Assembly (NCBI GenBank): GCA_030340625.1
Contig: JAOPHQ010002041.1
Location: 67,001 to 131,000 of the forward strand
Length of the DNA: 64,000 nucleotides
From: Merluccius polli
Lineage: Eukaryota; Chordata; Actinopteri; Gadiformes; Merlucciidae
Reading direction: 5' to 3'
Position 1 is the stretch's first letter, and each line of letters starts with the position of its first letter. A program made the translations under genes and the position numbers. The notes below the pieces were generated by a model, which saw nothing but the letters and a program-made list of their open reading frames with translations, did no database searches and was not told the origin of the DNA. This document shows, piece by piece, positions 32,299 through 42,040 of this stretch.

Positions 32299-32771
32299 CA
32301 GGGCCGGTTTTACCGATGGGCAATGTGGGCGACCGCCCAGGGCGCAATCTATGTGAGGGCGCACCAGCGCGCCCTAAAAAAAAACTGAAATAAAAACAAA
32401 ACTCGCCAGTTTTCTAGACTACCGCTCATTTCCATGTCAGGTTAGTGGAGTGGGCGCTGGGGCGCCCTCATTGTCACGTCAACTTGCTGGACAGTAGTCG
32501 AGTTGTAAAGGCACGGGGGGGGGGGGGGGGGGTGGATTTTATTATTACCGATCTCATTCTATTGATGCGATGTGCACTTAACAAGTATACATGTTTGCAG
32601 TGATTGGTCCTGTGATAACGGTGGTGCAGCGGTAGTGTCTCTGCATGCCATGCGGGCGACCCGGGTTCAAATCCCGGGTGGGAGAGTTTTTTTTTCTTTT
32701 TTCGTCCGGGGGGGGGGGGGGGCACAAGGGATGGTTCGCCCAGGGCGCAAATCTAGCCAGGACCGCCTCTG
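32299..32771. mobile_element. non-autonomous hAT-type element carrying a tRNA-like segment
   Basis: Flanked by 8-bp duplication CCTGTAAG at 32291-32298 and 32772-32779. Unit 1 has the empty site (cctgtaagccatatttgg). The element starts CAGGGCCGG and ends CCGCCTCTG, and contains G runs of 18 (32515-32532) and 15 (32708-32722). No transposase frame is visible. Confidence 0.85.
32619..32692 (+). other. tRNA-Gly-like pol III promoter segment
   Basis: gtggtgcagcggtag fits an A box and gggttcaaatccc a B box. The anticodon-loop region (gcatgccatgcggg) resembles tRNA-Gly(GCC). The acceptor-stem arms do not pair, so this is a SINE-like remnant and not a working tRNA gene. Confidence 0.6.
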
Positions 32772-32840
32772 CCTGTAAGCCATATTTGGAGTTCAGGCAC
32801 TCCACCATAGGTTTTAATCCTCAGACTCCATGTTTAGAGT

Positions 32841-32970
32841 CAGTGTGCCCGCCTCCTAGTGTATTATGTATGCTGCCATCTTGTGGCCATGTGCGGTTAA
32901 TACAGCTTATATATTTGGTCCTGTTCCCTTGTGGCTATGTGAGGATATTACAGCCTGTTGTTATATGTAC
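32841..32970 (-). repeat. inverted LTR fragment, unit 4 (full length)
   Basis: Reverse complement of about 30211-30335 of this unit's own LTR, reaching the LTR's outer end (ctgttgttatatgt). It is the most complete copy of this arm. Confidence 0.85.
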
Positions 32971-33092
32971 TGTTTTTTTTCGTTACAATAGTTATATAGT
33001 GCAGTTTGTATGCGCATTTTTTGAATATTAATTAATTCAGTTTTAAATATTACAGTATAATATATATAGATTTAATAATCTCTCTCTCCTAG

Positions 33093-33273
33093 GAGTGAAA
33101 TCCCAGCTGACACAGCGCAGGTATTACCCTGTCCCCAGTGTCAGAGGCGCCATGGTGATCTGTACGGCCGACTGCTGAGGAGTGGAAAAATCCAAGTGGA
33201 GACTGGCCTCCTCCCTTACATCGCAGCCTCCTCTCAAGAGCCAGTCAGAGCCTCCCCAGAACCCGTCCAAAAG
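33093..33273 (+). pseudogene. ZNF-4 exon 2, 3' half and donor deleted
   Basis: The exon is normal to ccgtccaaaagac, then joins intron 2 sequence (caattagattgct) at a short GAC overlap. Both fingers and the splice donor are lost, and the frame stops at TAG 33280-33282. Exon 2 and exon 3 are now less than 60 bp apart and may be transcribed as one exon. Confidence 0.8.
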
Positions 33274-33331
33274 ACCAATTAGATTGCTATTGGAACTACC
33301 TATTGTATAATTGTCAACATCCCAACTCCAG

Positions 33332-34003
33332 GTACACCGGCGTCTTCACACAGGAGAGAGAATGTACTGCTGTGGAAAGTGTGGGGAAACTATTAATAAA
33401 TCTGGTGATCTGAAGAAACACCAGCGCATCCATACAGGAGAAAACCTATACCACTGTCAGGAGTGTGGAAAAACCTTCAGTCAGTCTAATACTCTGAAGA
33501 TTCACCAGCGCATCCATACAGGAGAGAAACTATACCACTGTCAGCAGTGTGGGAATACCTTTACTAAATCTACTGATCTAAAGAGACACCAGCGCATCCA
33601 TACAGGAGAGAAACCGTACCACTGTCAGCAGTGTGGAAATACCTTTAGTGACTATCGTTCTCTGAAGATTCACCAGCGCATCCATACAGGAGAGAAACCG
33701 TACCAATGTCAGCAGTGTGGAAAAACCTTTAATCAGTCTAGTTCTCTGAAGAGACACCAGCGCATCCATACAGGAGAGAAACTATACCACTGTCAGCAGT
33801 GTGGGAATACCTTTACTGAATCTACTGATCTAAAGAGACACCAGCGCATCCATACAGGAGAGAAACCGTACCAATGTCAGCAGTGTGGAAAAACATTTAC
33901 TCGGTCTAATACTCTGAAGATTCACCAGCGCATCCATACAGGAGAGAAACCGTACCACTGTCAGCAGTGTGGGAAGACTTTCAGGGATCCAGGTCATTTT
34001 ACG
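33332..34003 (+). CDS. ZNF-4 exon 3: eight-finger cassette
   Basis: 672 bp = 8 x 84. ATG at 33362. The first finger has Ile in place of the core Phe (CGETINKSG). Contacts: KGDK, QNTI, KTDR, DRSI, QSSR, ETDR, RNTI, DGH then V. The donor context is changed to ttttacg|gtacgt. With exons 4 and 5 the product is 309 aa and 11 fingers. Its finger set is the most different from the other units. Confidence 0.86.
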
Positions 34004-34444
34004 GTACGTCAGCACATTGATTCACATCAGTCTTCTATCCTACCAGAGTATGATGCAACATGATTGCCATTTATGTTCATGGCTAAATGAGGTTATGGCG
34101 CATCAGATCTTCCCATAGCAGCTCAACGCTGTCCGCCACCATCATTTTAAGAGATCTGTTTTACCCTTTACCTAGGGATGCAGGATAATGTTTTACAACA
34201 AGTGGATAACCTCATTGAGTTGGATTCAGGATGCAAACTATAACAATGGTAGGGGTCCTTGTAAACATGTAACCATTGTATGGGTTCCTGGCTTGAAAAA
34301 GATTGAGAAGCCCTGATTTATTGGACCTGATATTTGTCATGCATCCCTACTTTTACCTGAGATGATCACATTCTAAATGCCTAGTTGACCAATCAGATTG
34401 CTTAATTGGAATTACCCATTGTATAATTGTTGTCCCTACTCCAG

Positions 34445-34528
34445 GTACACCAGCGCATCCATACAGGAGAGAAACCGTACCAATGTCAGCAGTGTGGGAA
34501 GACTTTCAGTGATCCAGGTAATTTTAAG
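34445..34528 (+). CDS. ZNF-4 exon 4: single-finger cassette
   Basis: Exactly 84 bp, phase 0 (VHQRIHTGEKPYQCQQCGKT, then FSDPGNFK). The smallest possible cassette of this family. The preceding intron has lost about 0.7 kb compared with other copies. Confidence 0.82.
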
Positions 34529-35670
34529 GTACGTCAGCACATTGATTCACATCAGTCTTCTATCCTACCAGAGTATGATGCAACATAATTGCCATTTATG
34601 TTCATGGCTAAATGAGGTTATGGCGCATCAGATCTTCCCATAGCAGCTCAACGCTGTCCGCCACCATCATTTTAAGAGATCTGTTTTACCCTTTACCTAG
34701 GGATGCAGGATAATGTTTTACAACAAGTGGATAACCGATGATTACCTCAATGCCGATAACCAGTTAGTAATCTGTAGTTTGTTACCAACCAACTGACATC
34801 ACTAATAATTGTAAACTCACTCACTGTAAACTCAGGTGACTTTTAAGATTTGTTGTGGTAAATCTAGTAGACTTTGTCCCTCCTCTTGGAACCCCAGCTG
34901 AACATGTATTTCAAATGGCAATCATGCTGCCGTCCTCTGCGACTGAAAAACGTCCAAACCGGCGATGACATGTTTGCTGTTTTGCTCCCTCATCTGCTAA
35001 GGCCACACCGTGTGGCTCTGCTCAGATGCACAAGTTAGACGTCATGAGAGTGACAACAGCGTGCAGCACTGCTGAAGTTATCGGCTCCATTTAAAGGCTG
35101 TAATTTAATTATCGGAAATAAAGCATAATTTCTGCATATTTCCCATTATCGTCTGATCATTTATCACTGCGGTTGTCAAAGTGGAGTCCGGGGACCCCTG
35201 GGGGTCCGTGGCATATGGCCATGGGGTCCTGAAAATAATTTATAAAACTCCTACATAATTGAAAAAAATTAAAAATGTGAAGTAAAACAACCGTACCTTT
35301 TTGAGATAATTACCACAGTTGTCATCTTCTTCAAGAAAAGTGAATTTAGCCAGTAGGCGGAGCACAAGATTTACAATGCATGTTAATGCATTTCCTGGCA
35401 AGTAGTACAAGGACAATATATTTTTTCGGATTCATGGTCATTGAGTTGGATTCAGGATGCAAACTATAACAATGGTAGGGGTCCTTGTAAACATGTATCC
35501 ATTGTATGGGTTCCTGGCTTGAAAAAGATTGAGAAGCCCTGATTTGTTGGACCTGATATTTGTCATGCATCCCTACTTTTACCTGAGATGATCACATTCT
35601 AAATGCCTAGTTGACCAATCAGATTGCTTAATTGGAATAACCCATTGTATAATTGTTGTCCCTACTCCAG

Positions 35671-35874
35671 GCACACCAGCGTCGTCACACAGGAGAGAAA
35701 CCGTACCACTGTCAGAAGTGTGGGAAGACCTTTACAACATCTGCTTATCTGAAGCTTCACCAGCGTCTTCACACAGGAGAGAAACCGTACCACTGTCAGC
35801 AGTGTGGGAAGACCTTTACAACATCTGCTTATCTGAAGATTCACCAGCGCATCCATACAGGAGAGAAACCGTAA
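35671..35874 (+). CDS. ZNF-4 exon 5: two fingers and stop
   Basis: It starts gcacacc instead of gtacacc, so helix position +6 is Ala here (AHQRRH). It then has TAYL and TAYI fingers and TAA at 35872-35874. The donor is at 35922, 48 nt past the stop. Confidence 0.84.
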   Translation, partial: AHQRRHTGEKPYHCQKCGKTFTTSAYLKLHQRLHTGEKPYHCQQCGKTFTTSAYLKIHQRIHTGEKP

Positions 35875-36181
35875 CACTGTCAGCAGTGTGGCAAGACTTT
35901 CAGTGATCCAGGTTATTTTAAGGTACATCAGCGCATTCACATCACACGGTCTTCTATCCTACTAGGGTATTATACAATGTAATTGGCGTTTATTGTTGTG
36001 GTTTAATGAGGTCAGGGTGCATCAGATGTTCTTATAGCAGCACAAAGCGGTCCGTCACCATCATTTTAAGAGGTCTGTTCTACCTTTAACCTGATGTGAT
36101 CACATTCTTAATGCCTAGTTGACCAATCAGATAACTTAATTGGAACTACCCATTGTATAATTGATGACATCCCTACTCCAG

Positions 36182-36565
36182 GTACACCGACGTCTTCACA
36201 CAGGAGAGAGAAAATCAACACCCAAACACATGTCTTGAAGAAAGAAAATAGTCTCCAAACATCTGTAATGTGGTCCTTACTGTTGTGTCATGAATCTCCA
36301 AGTAGTCTATTTCTTCTACTCATTTGTTTTCAGATAGTTTATACTCCATGGCCATGCCATTCACCTTGTTTTCCTCACCCATCTCCTCATCTGCAGGTTA
36401 TTTCCTCATTAGTCCCTCAGTTTATATACCTGTCCACTTCCCTTTGTTCCCTCACAGATTGTCTTTGCATTGTGCTTCGTTCGATGGCATTCGCTACCTG
36501 ACTCCCTTTGTCATCGATTCTGTTTTTTGTTTTTTTAAATAAACCGTGTGGATTTTTGCTGGTCA
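36182..36565 (+). other. ZNF-4 terminal exon
   Basis: Acceptor ctactcca-g|gtacaccg; AATAAA at 36538-36543. Unit sequence continues only to about 36877. Confidence 0.6.
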
Positions 36566-36877
36566 TTTTGTCGTGCTTTTGGGTTCACCTCTGTTCTTGT
36601 TCAGTGAGTGTGACAATATGTAAACTTGTTACACTTATAATTATGGTGTGCTGGTGTTTCTCTGAAGAAACACCAGCACAAACACACAAAGTGAAGAAGT
36701 AAAACATTAGTTTTTCTAATCTGACATGTAGATGAATATTTGCTGTCTGATATGTAACGTTAAGTATGTAAAGGTTGAGCCGAAATAACTTTGATTATTG
36801 AGGAATAATGATTTATTGTTCATATTCATTCAATTTTAAAATGATTGTCAATGTTCACACATCTATGGAAGCATTTT

Positions 36878-37019
36878 GCCAGGATAATGGAACAGGCGGA
36901 CGCTTTGGCGCTGAACTGCACGTCAGGACAATGAAATCAGGCAACACCCCCTAAGCTGACCTTTCATTATACCACGTGAACAACTGTACATTAATTATAC
37001 TTCCTACACGGACCCATAG
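36878..37019. other. 142-bp segment foreign to the unit
   Basis: Unit sequence (ggaagcatttt) stops and is followed by DNA not found elsewhere in the window, up to the 5' LTR of the BEL element. It is probably flank carried from another location together with the element. Confidence 0.6.
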
Positions 37020-37828
37020 TGTCAAGCCAAACCAAAGAAATTAACCTAATTAATTAACCTAAATAAACCCACACAAACCGGAAGGAACCTTTGTCCATTC
37101 CAAGTTGCACACGGACTAAAAAAAGGGCAGGACACAACACAAAGACGTGATTTGGGACGGCAGTGGAGAGAAGGAAGTTGAGTGCTTGTCCTCACCAACA
37201 ACACATCAATCCCATGCAACCAAGGCATCTACAAACACCAGAGAGGCAGCCGCTAAGAAACCAGACTCAGCGGCGAAGACTGTGGATGGTTAACTGGAAG
37301 GTTTGTGCGAGCGACACAGTGCCGTGCGGCAATGCTGGGATTAACCCTAGAAATGCCAGCGTGGTAAATGTATGGACTTCTGTTGATGTTATGATTGTTT
37401 AAGTTAAACGGGTTGAGGTATGACACATGATTTAGAAGGATTACGGTGTTATAGGATTATGGGATGTTATTATTTAAATAAGTAAATATTATACGTATTA
37501 ATATTTAAAACTATAATATTGAAGTTAAAAAATCCCTGAATAACGTTAAATATTGGGAGACTTTATTTTGTACTTTCATTAATTTAAGGGAAATGGGCAA
37601 TAATTGTAAAAAATGTATATTTGCATTTAATTTCACATTATAAAACAACCTTTTTCTGGGGTCTTTATTCAAAGGTTTTTCACCTTGCTGACAACTGAAA
37701 ATACCTCAATAAAGAAAGATAAAGAGGAAAAAAGTTTGGTTATTGAGTGAAATCCAGAAAGAACTCTGAGTGGATGCACCATCTCTTTCAAGTGGAGAAT
37801 GCAAATAAAAAAGGGGAAGAACTTGACA
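37020..37828 (+). repeat. 5' LTR of the BEL/Pao element
   Basis: Starts TGTCAAGCC, ends TTGACA. AATAAA occurs near its 3' part (about 37711). I see no clear TGG-type primer-binding site in the first bases after it. Confidence 0.9.
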
Positions 37829-37993
37829 GTGAAAAACCGCTAAAAGCTTAGACAGCATAACCTGGACTTCTGGGAAGGAAAAGTCAAGTGGAGAAAAGCA
37901 ACATTAAAGCACCATTGGACGGTTGCACTTACCTCCACTTTTCTAAATAAACAACTGAAAAACCCATGACGATAAAAGAAGGGAGAAATAGTC

Positions 37994-40900
37994 ATGGCTG
38001 AGGGAGCAGCTGGAAAATCTGTTGACCAACTAAAGCTCGTGAGAACTACAGCCAAAAGAGCATTAACCCGTCTGGTCAACAGTATAACCCGGACACATGA
38101 AGACATGTCTGAGAAGGAACTCAGGGACAGTTTCAGCAGACTCAGAGCAGGAGCAGAGGACGTTATGGAGGCTAACGATGAACTGGAGGCTGGCTTTATC
38201 GCAGATCTGGAAGAAGAGCTGGAAACTGATGAGGAAGCCATGCTGACTGACCAACAGAGAGCCTATCTGGAAAGGACTGCAAAGGAGTGTGAGTCCAAAC
38301 TAAAAGAGGTCAAAGGGCTCATCCAGGACACCCTATGGGGAAACTATGGAAAGGTTGAATTATCCACTTCACTCCAGACAGCTGATGGTGCATGTGAACA
38401 TGCTTCTGCCACTGCACCATCAAATAGCAACCAAGAAGCATATGAATTCATGCTCAACCACCTGCACAGACTGGTAGAGACTGCAGAGGAGACATACAGT
38501 CGGTGGAAACGTTGGATCCCTCCGGATGACCAGGAGAGCTTCCAGGAACAGCTAAGAACACTCAAGGTTCTCGTCCCCAAGCTTATTTCCAGAAAGGCTG
38601 ATTTCATACAGGCGAGAATAAAAGAGGACACTGAGAGGAGATTAACACAGACAGGGAATGTTTTCAATTATCCTTCACCAGCCATCAGACTGAGACCCAC
38701 AGCCCTTCCTAAGTTTACTGGCAACAAGCGTGACTTTTACAGATGGAGGAAGGATTGGGAGGCACTACAAAAGCAAGGTGAACCCACTGGGTCGAGTGAG
38801 GTGAGGAAGGTTCAATTGCTGGACAGTCTGGAGGACAAAATGACACGAGACCTCCATCTTACAAGTTATAACACTGCAGAGGATATTTTCCGTGTCCTAG
38901 AGAACCGATTTGGAAATCAAACGGCTATTGCTATTGAAATAGTGGAGGAACTTCAGAGAATCCCACCTGTCAAAGGACATCAGCCACGGAAAATAGTGGA
39001 GTTAATTCAAGCAGTGGAAAAGGCGCTTCAGGACTTGAGTGATCTCGGAGACACAGGCGCCATTAAAAATCCACTAATGACAAAGTCAATTGAAACCAAA
39101 CTTCCAGAGACCCTCAAAAAGGAATGGCTGGTTTATGTAGCTGACAAGAGGAATTCTGTGATGCCAGAGAAACGGTTTGACAGTCTATTGACATTTCTTA
39201 AAGAGCAGGAGAACATATACGAACAGCTCGAGCAACTGAGGATCGAGGAACCGAGCAGAAGGGAGACTCGGACTGAACCAAGACATGCCAGGACCAAATC
39301 TACCAAGTCAGGAAATGACCACACAGGTTGTGTAGTCTGTGGTGATGAAAAACACAAAAGAAAGCTGTACTTCTGCAAGCAGTTTCGAGGGCTAAAGCTG
39401 ACAGAGAAAAGAGCTGCAGTAAAGAAGTTGGGAGCATGCAAAAAGTGTCTTGAAGTTCACGATGAGAGTTCATACTGCAAAAATGCATATCTGTGTAAAA
39501 ATCAAATCTGCAAGGATGAACAAACTCCTGAGCATCATTTTTATCTGTGCCCCAATTACGAGATGAGGAAGAGCAGTGTGGATCAGAGAAGGAGAAACTT
39601 TGGCCCAGAGGAAGGTACAAGCAGGAAGAAATATACAGTGGATCAAGAGGAGTTTTTCAGCAAACTTCCACCAGAGTTGGCAAAACAATGTCGAGATGCG
39701 TTCTCCAACGCAGCATCAAGAGCCTTCAACACGGCAAAGCATCAGCCAAGCCTCCTAAAGGGAAGTGGTCTGCAAGAGCACCCAGTGATTATGATGCTTC
39801 TGGAGGTCGTAGCAAATGCTGGACAAAAGGTTGGGACGTTAATTGACTTGGCTTCAGATACCAACTATATAACTCACAACGCTGCGAATAGACTAAACCT
39901 TAGGAGTGAAGCAATCACGCTTATCGTCCATGGAGTTGGGGGGATGAAGGTCCACGTAGAGACGAGGCGTTACCTTCTAAAGATCCGAGCGAAGACTCCC
40001 AGGGGCACGCTCAAGCCGCACCAGTTGGTTTGTTATGGTTTGGACACCATTGCAGATGTTCACAAACACGTGACACCACGGCAGCTGCAAAAGTTCTTTC
40101 CAGACGTCCCAATTGAGGAACTGGTGAGACCAAAAGAAATACATCTGCTCATAAGCCATAGGGAAGGGCGGCTAGCGCCTCAGAAGATCAGAACTGTTGG
40201 AGATCTCATTCTGTGGGATGGACCACTGGGAAAGACTGTCGGAGGTTGTCATCCTGAGTTGTGTGAGGAGCTGTCCATGTCAGCCAACAGGTCCGGAACA
40301 CACTTCGCAAGATCGATGAGAGCAGCTGCTCTAAAGTATGAGGAGCTCACTGACTCAGTCCCTAAGGAACTTTCACCAAACAAACATGTTGCTGCCAAGG
40401 TCCAGGAGTCACGAACATCAACCACCAATCGAGACTTCTTGGATTGGTGGAGGTGGGACAGCATTGGCGCAGCATGTGAGCCAAAGTGCGGGGGTTGCCG
40501 CTGTGGTAACTGCCAGCCAGGCGGGAAAGAAATGACTCTCGCTGAGGAAAGAGAGCTTGAGGTGGTGAAGGAAGGCCTCACCTATGTAACAGGGGACCGT
40601 CACAGTAAAGACCCACATTGGCATGCTAGCTATCCTTGGTTGGAAGACCCAGCTTCTCTACCAAATAATAAAAGGACAGTGGAAGCCACATTCCTCAGGA
40701 TGGAGAGGCAGCTATCCAGAGAACCGGAATGGAAAAGTGCCTACACAGCTCAGGTGCATGACATGGTGGACCGAGGGGCTGCAATCAGATTGTCTGAGGA
40801 CATGATCAGAGACTGGAAGGGACCAGTGTGGTACGTGAGTCACTTGATCGCTCCAAACCCCCACTCGGTCACAACCCCGGTGAGGTTAGTGTGGAACAGC

Positions 40901-42040
40901 AGCCAAAAGTGCAATGGTGTCAGTCTAAATGATTTGCTGATGAAAGGTCCCGACGTCCTCAACCAAATTCGTGCTGTCCTCCTCAGATTCAGAGGTGGAA
41001 TCTATGCTGCTCTGGGAGACATCAAAAAGATGTATAACTCAGTCTGGTTAGAGGACCGTGAGGTACACTTACACAGGTTCCTCTGGAGAGACTCCAAGGA
41101 CGAAGAGCTGGAAGAGTATGCCATCACAAGAGTGAACATTGGGGACAAACCTGCGGGGTGCATTGCACAGTTGGCAATGCGCGAGACTGCTAATCTTCCT
41201 TGTTTTACCCACCTCAAGGAAGAGCAGCAAGTACTCCAGAAAGACAGCTATGTGGACGACATACTCACATCTCACAACAGCCTCGACCAGTTGGAAGTCA
41301 TCACAGCAAAGGTGGAACAAATCCTAAAAGCTGGTGGCTTTGAGCTCAAGCCGTGGGTTCTGTCTGGCCAAAGTGGGAGGAAGGAGGACAGTGATACATT
41401 TAAGAAAGACAAGAAAGAAACCATGATCCTACCAAACCAAATGCGGGATGATGATAACAAAGCACTTGGTCTGGGTTACATTGTTGAGGAGGACATGCTC
41501 CACGTTATGGTGGGAATCAATTTCTCGAAGAGAAAGAAAAAAATGCGGCTAGGTCAAGATCTTCTCCAAGAGCAAATCAGGACCCACACACCAAATCCCC
41601 TAACAAGAAGAGAGCTTCTCAGCCAAGTAGCAGGGCTATATGACCCCATCGGCATAGTGGCTCCTGTTAAGCAGAAGGGAGCGATTCTAGTACGTAGAGC
41701 TTTCCAAGAGGCAAAAGATGGAAGCTGTTTGGTCAGGGACACATGGGACATTGCACTCTCAGATGGACTCAGGGAGGATGCAATTAAGCTCTTTGAAGAG
41801 TATGTAGAACTTGGGAAATTCAAGTTCGTCAGGGCTCTGACTCCCTCTTACTCCACAACTAAACCCTTGGCAATCACCTTTTCTGATGGGAGTGAGCACA
41901 CCTACGGAGCAGTGATGTACCTGAGATGGGTTTCAGACCAAGGTCCAATTGTCAGACTAGTGGAAGCCAAGGCTAAGTTAACTCCCTTGGACCACAGAGG
42001 AGACGCTGTTAAAGCAGAGATGTGTTCGCCTCACGCTTAA
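37994..42040 (+). CDS. BEL/Pao Gag-protease-RT-RNase H polyprotein (C-terminal part cut by frameshift)
   Basis: 1348 codons from ATG at 37994. Residues about 1-230 are Gag-like and helical. About 230-420 resembles the DUF1759-type Gag region (LPKFTGNKRDFYRW). Cys/His motifs start near 445 (CVVCGDEKHK) and continue to about 525. A protease-like segment at about 614-640 has LIDLASDTNYIT. RT spans about 940-1110 with the YVDD box near 1085. A peptidase-A17/RNase H-like region with FSDGSEHTYGAV follows near 1293. The frame ends at TAA 42038-42040, where RNase H should continue; the rest lies in other frames. It is the longest intact coding region in the window. Confidence 0.88.
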   Translation: MAEGAAGKSVDQLKLVRTTAKRALTRLVNSITRTHEDMSEKELRDSFSRLRAGAEDVMEANDELEAGFIADLEEELETDEEAMLTDQQRAYLERTAKECESKLKEVKGLIQDTLWGNYGKVELSTSLQTADGACEHASATAPSNSNQEAYEFMLNHLHRLVETAEETYSRWKRWIPPDDQESFQEQLRTLKVLVPKLISRKADFIQARIKEDTERRLTQTGNVFNYPSPAIRLRPTALPKFTGNKRDFYRWRKDWEALQKQGEPTGSSEVRKVQLLDSLEDKMTRDLHLTSYNTAEDIFRVLENRFGNQTAIAIEIVEELQRIPPVKGHQPRKIVELIQAVEKALQDLSDLGDTGAIKNPLMTKSIETKLPETLKKEWLVYVADKRNSVMPEKRFDSLLTFLKEQENIYEQLEQLRIEEPSRRETRTEPRHARTKSTKSGNDHTGCVVCGDEKHKRKLYFCKQFRGLKLTEKRAAVKKLGACKKCLEVHDESSYCKNAYLCKNQICKDEQTPEHHFYLCPNYEMRKSSVDQRRRNFGPEEGTSRKKYTVDQEEFFSKLPPELAKQCRDAFSNAASRAFNTAKHQPSLLKGSGLQEHPVIMMLLEVVANAGQKVGTLIDLASDTNYITHNAANRLNLRSEAITLIVHGVGGMKVHVETRRYLLKIRAKTPRGTLKPHQLVCYGLDTIADVHKHVTPRQLQKFFPDVPIEELVRPKEIHLLISHREGRLAPQKIRTVGDLILWDGPLGKTVGGCHPELCEELSMSANRSGTHFARSMRAAALKYEELTDSVPKELSPNKHVAAKVQESRTSTTNRDFLDWWRWDSIGAACEPKCGGCRCGNCQPGGKEMTLAEERELEVVKEGLTYVTGDRHSKDPHWHASYPWLEDPASLPNNKRTVEATFLRMERQLSREPEWKSAYTAQVHDMVDRGAAIRLSEDMIRDWKGPVWYVSHLIAPNPHSVTTPVRLVWNSSQKCNGVSLNDLLMKGPDVLNQIRAVLLRFRGGIYAALGDIKKMYNSVWLEDREVHLHRFLWRDSKDEELEEYAITRVNIGDKPAGCIAQLAMRETANLPCFTHLKEEQQVLQKDSYVDDILTSHNSLDQLEVITAKVEQILKAGGFELKPWVLSGQSGRKEDSDTFKKDKKETMILPNQMRDDDNKALGLGYIVEEDMLHVMVGINFSKRKKKMRLGQDLLQEQIRTHTPNPLTRRELLSQVAGLYDPIGIVAPVKQKGAILVRRAFQEAKDGSCLVRDTWDIALSDGLREDAIKLFEEYVELGKFKFVRALTPSYSTTKPLAITFSDGSEHTYGAVMYLRWVSDQGPIVRLVEAKAKLTPLDHRGDAVKAEMCSPHA

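Noticed and set aside
32619..32692. Functional tRNA-Gly gene
   Set aside because: A and B boxes are good but the acceptor-stem arms do not pair and no pol III terminator fits a mature tRNA; it sits inside a transposon.
32645..33031. 128-aa frame in unit 4 and its copy at 63473-63859
   Set aside because: Runs through a transposon end, a G run and intron 1; both copies exist only because the insertion was duplicated.
37163..37402. 79-aa frame in the BEL 5' LTR and its copy in the 3' LTR
   Set aside because: Within LTR sequence, no recognisable domain, and altered by small insertions between the two LTRs.
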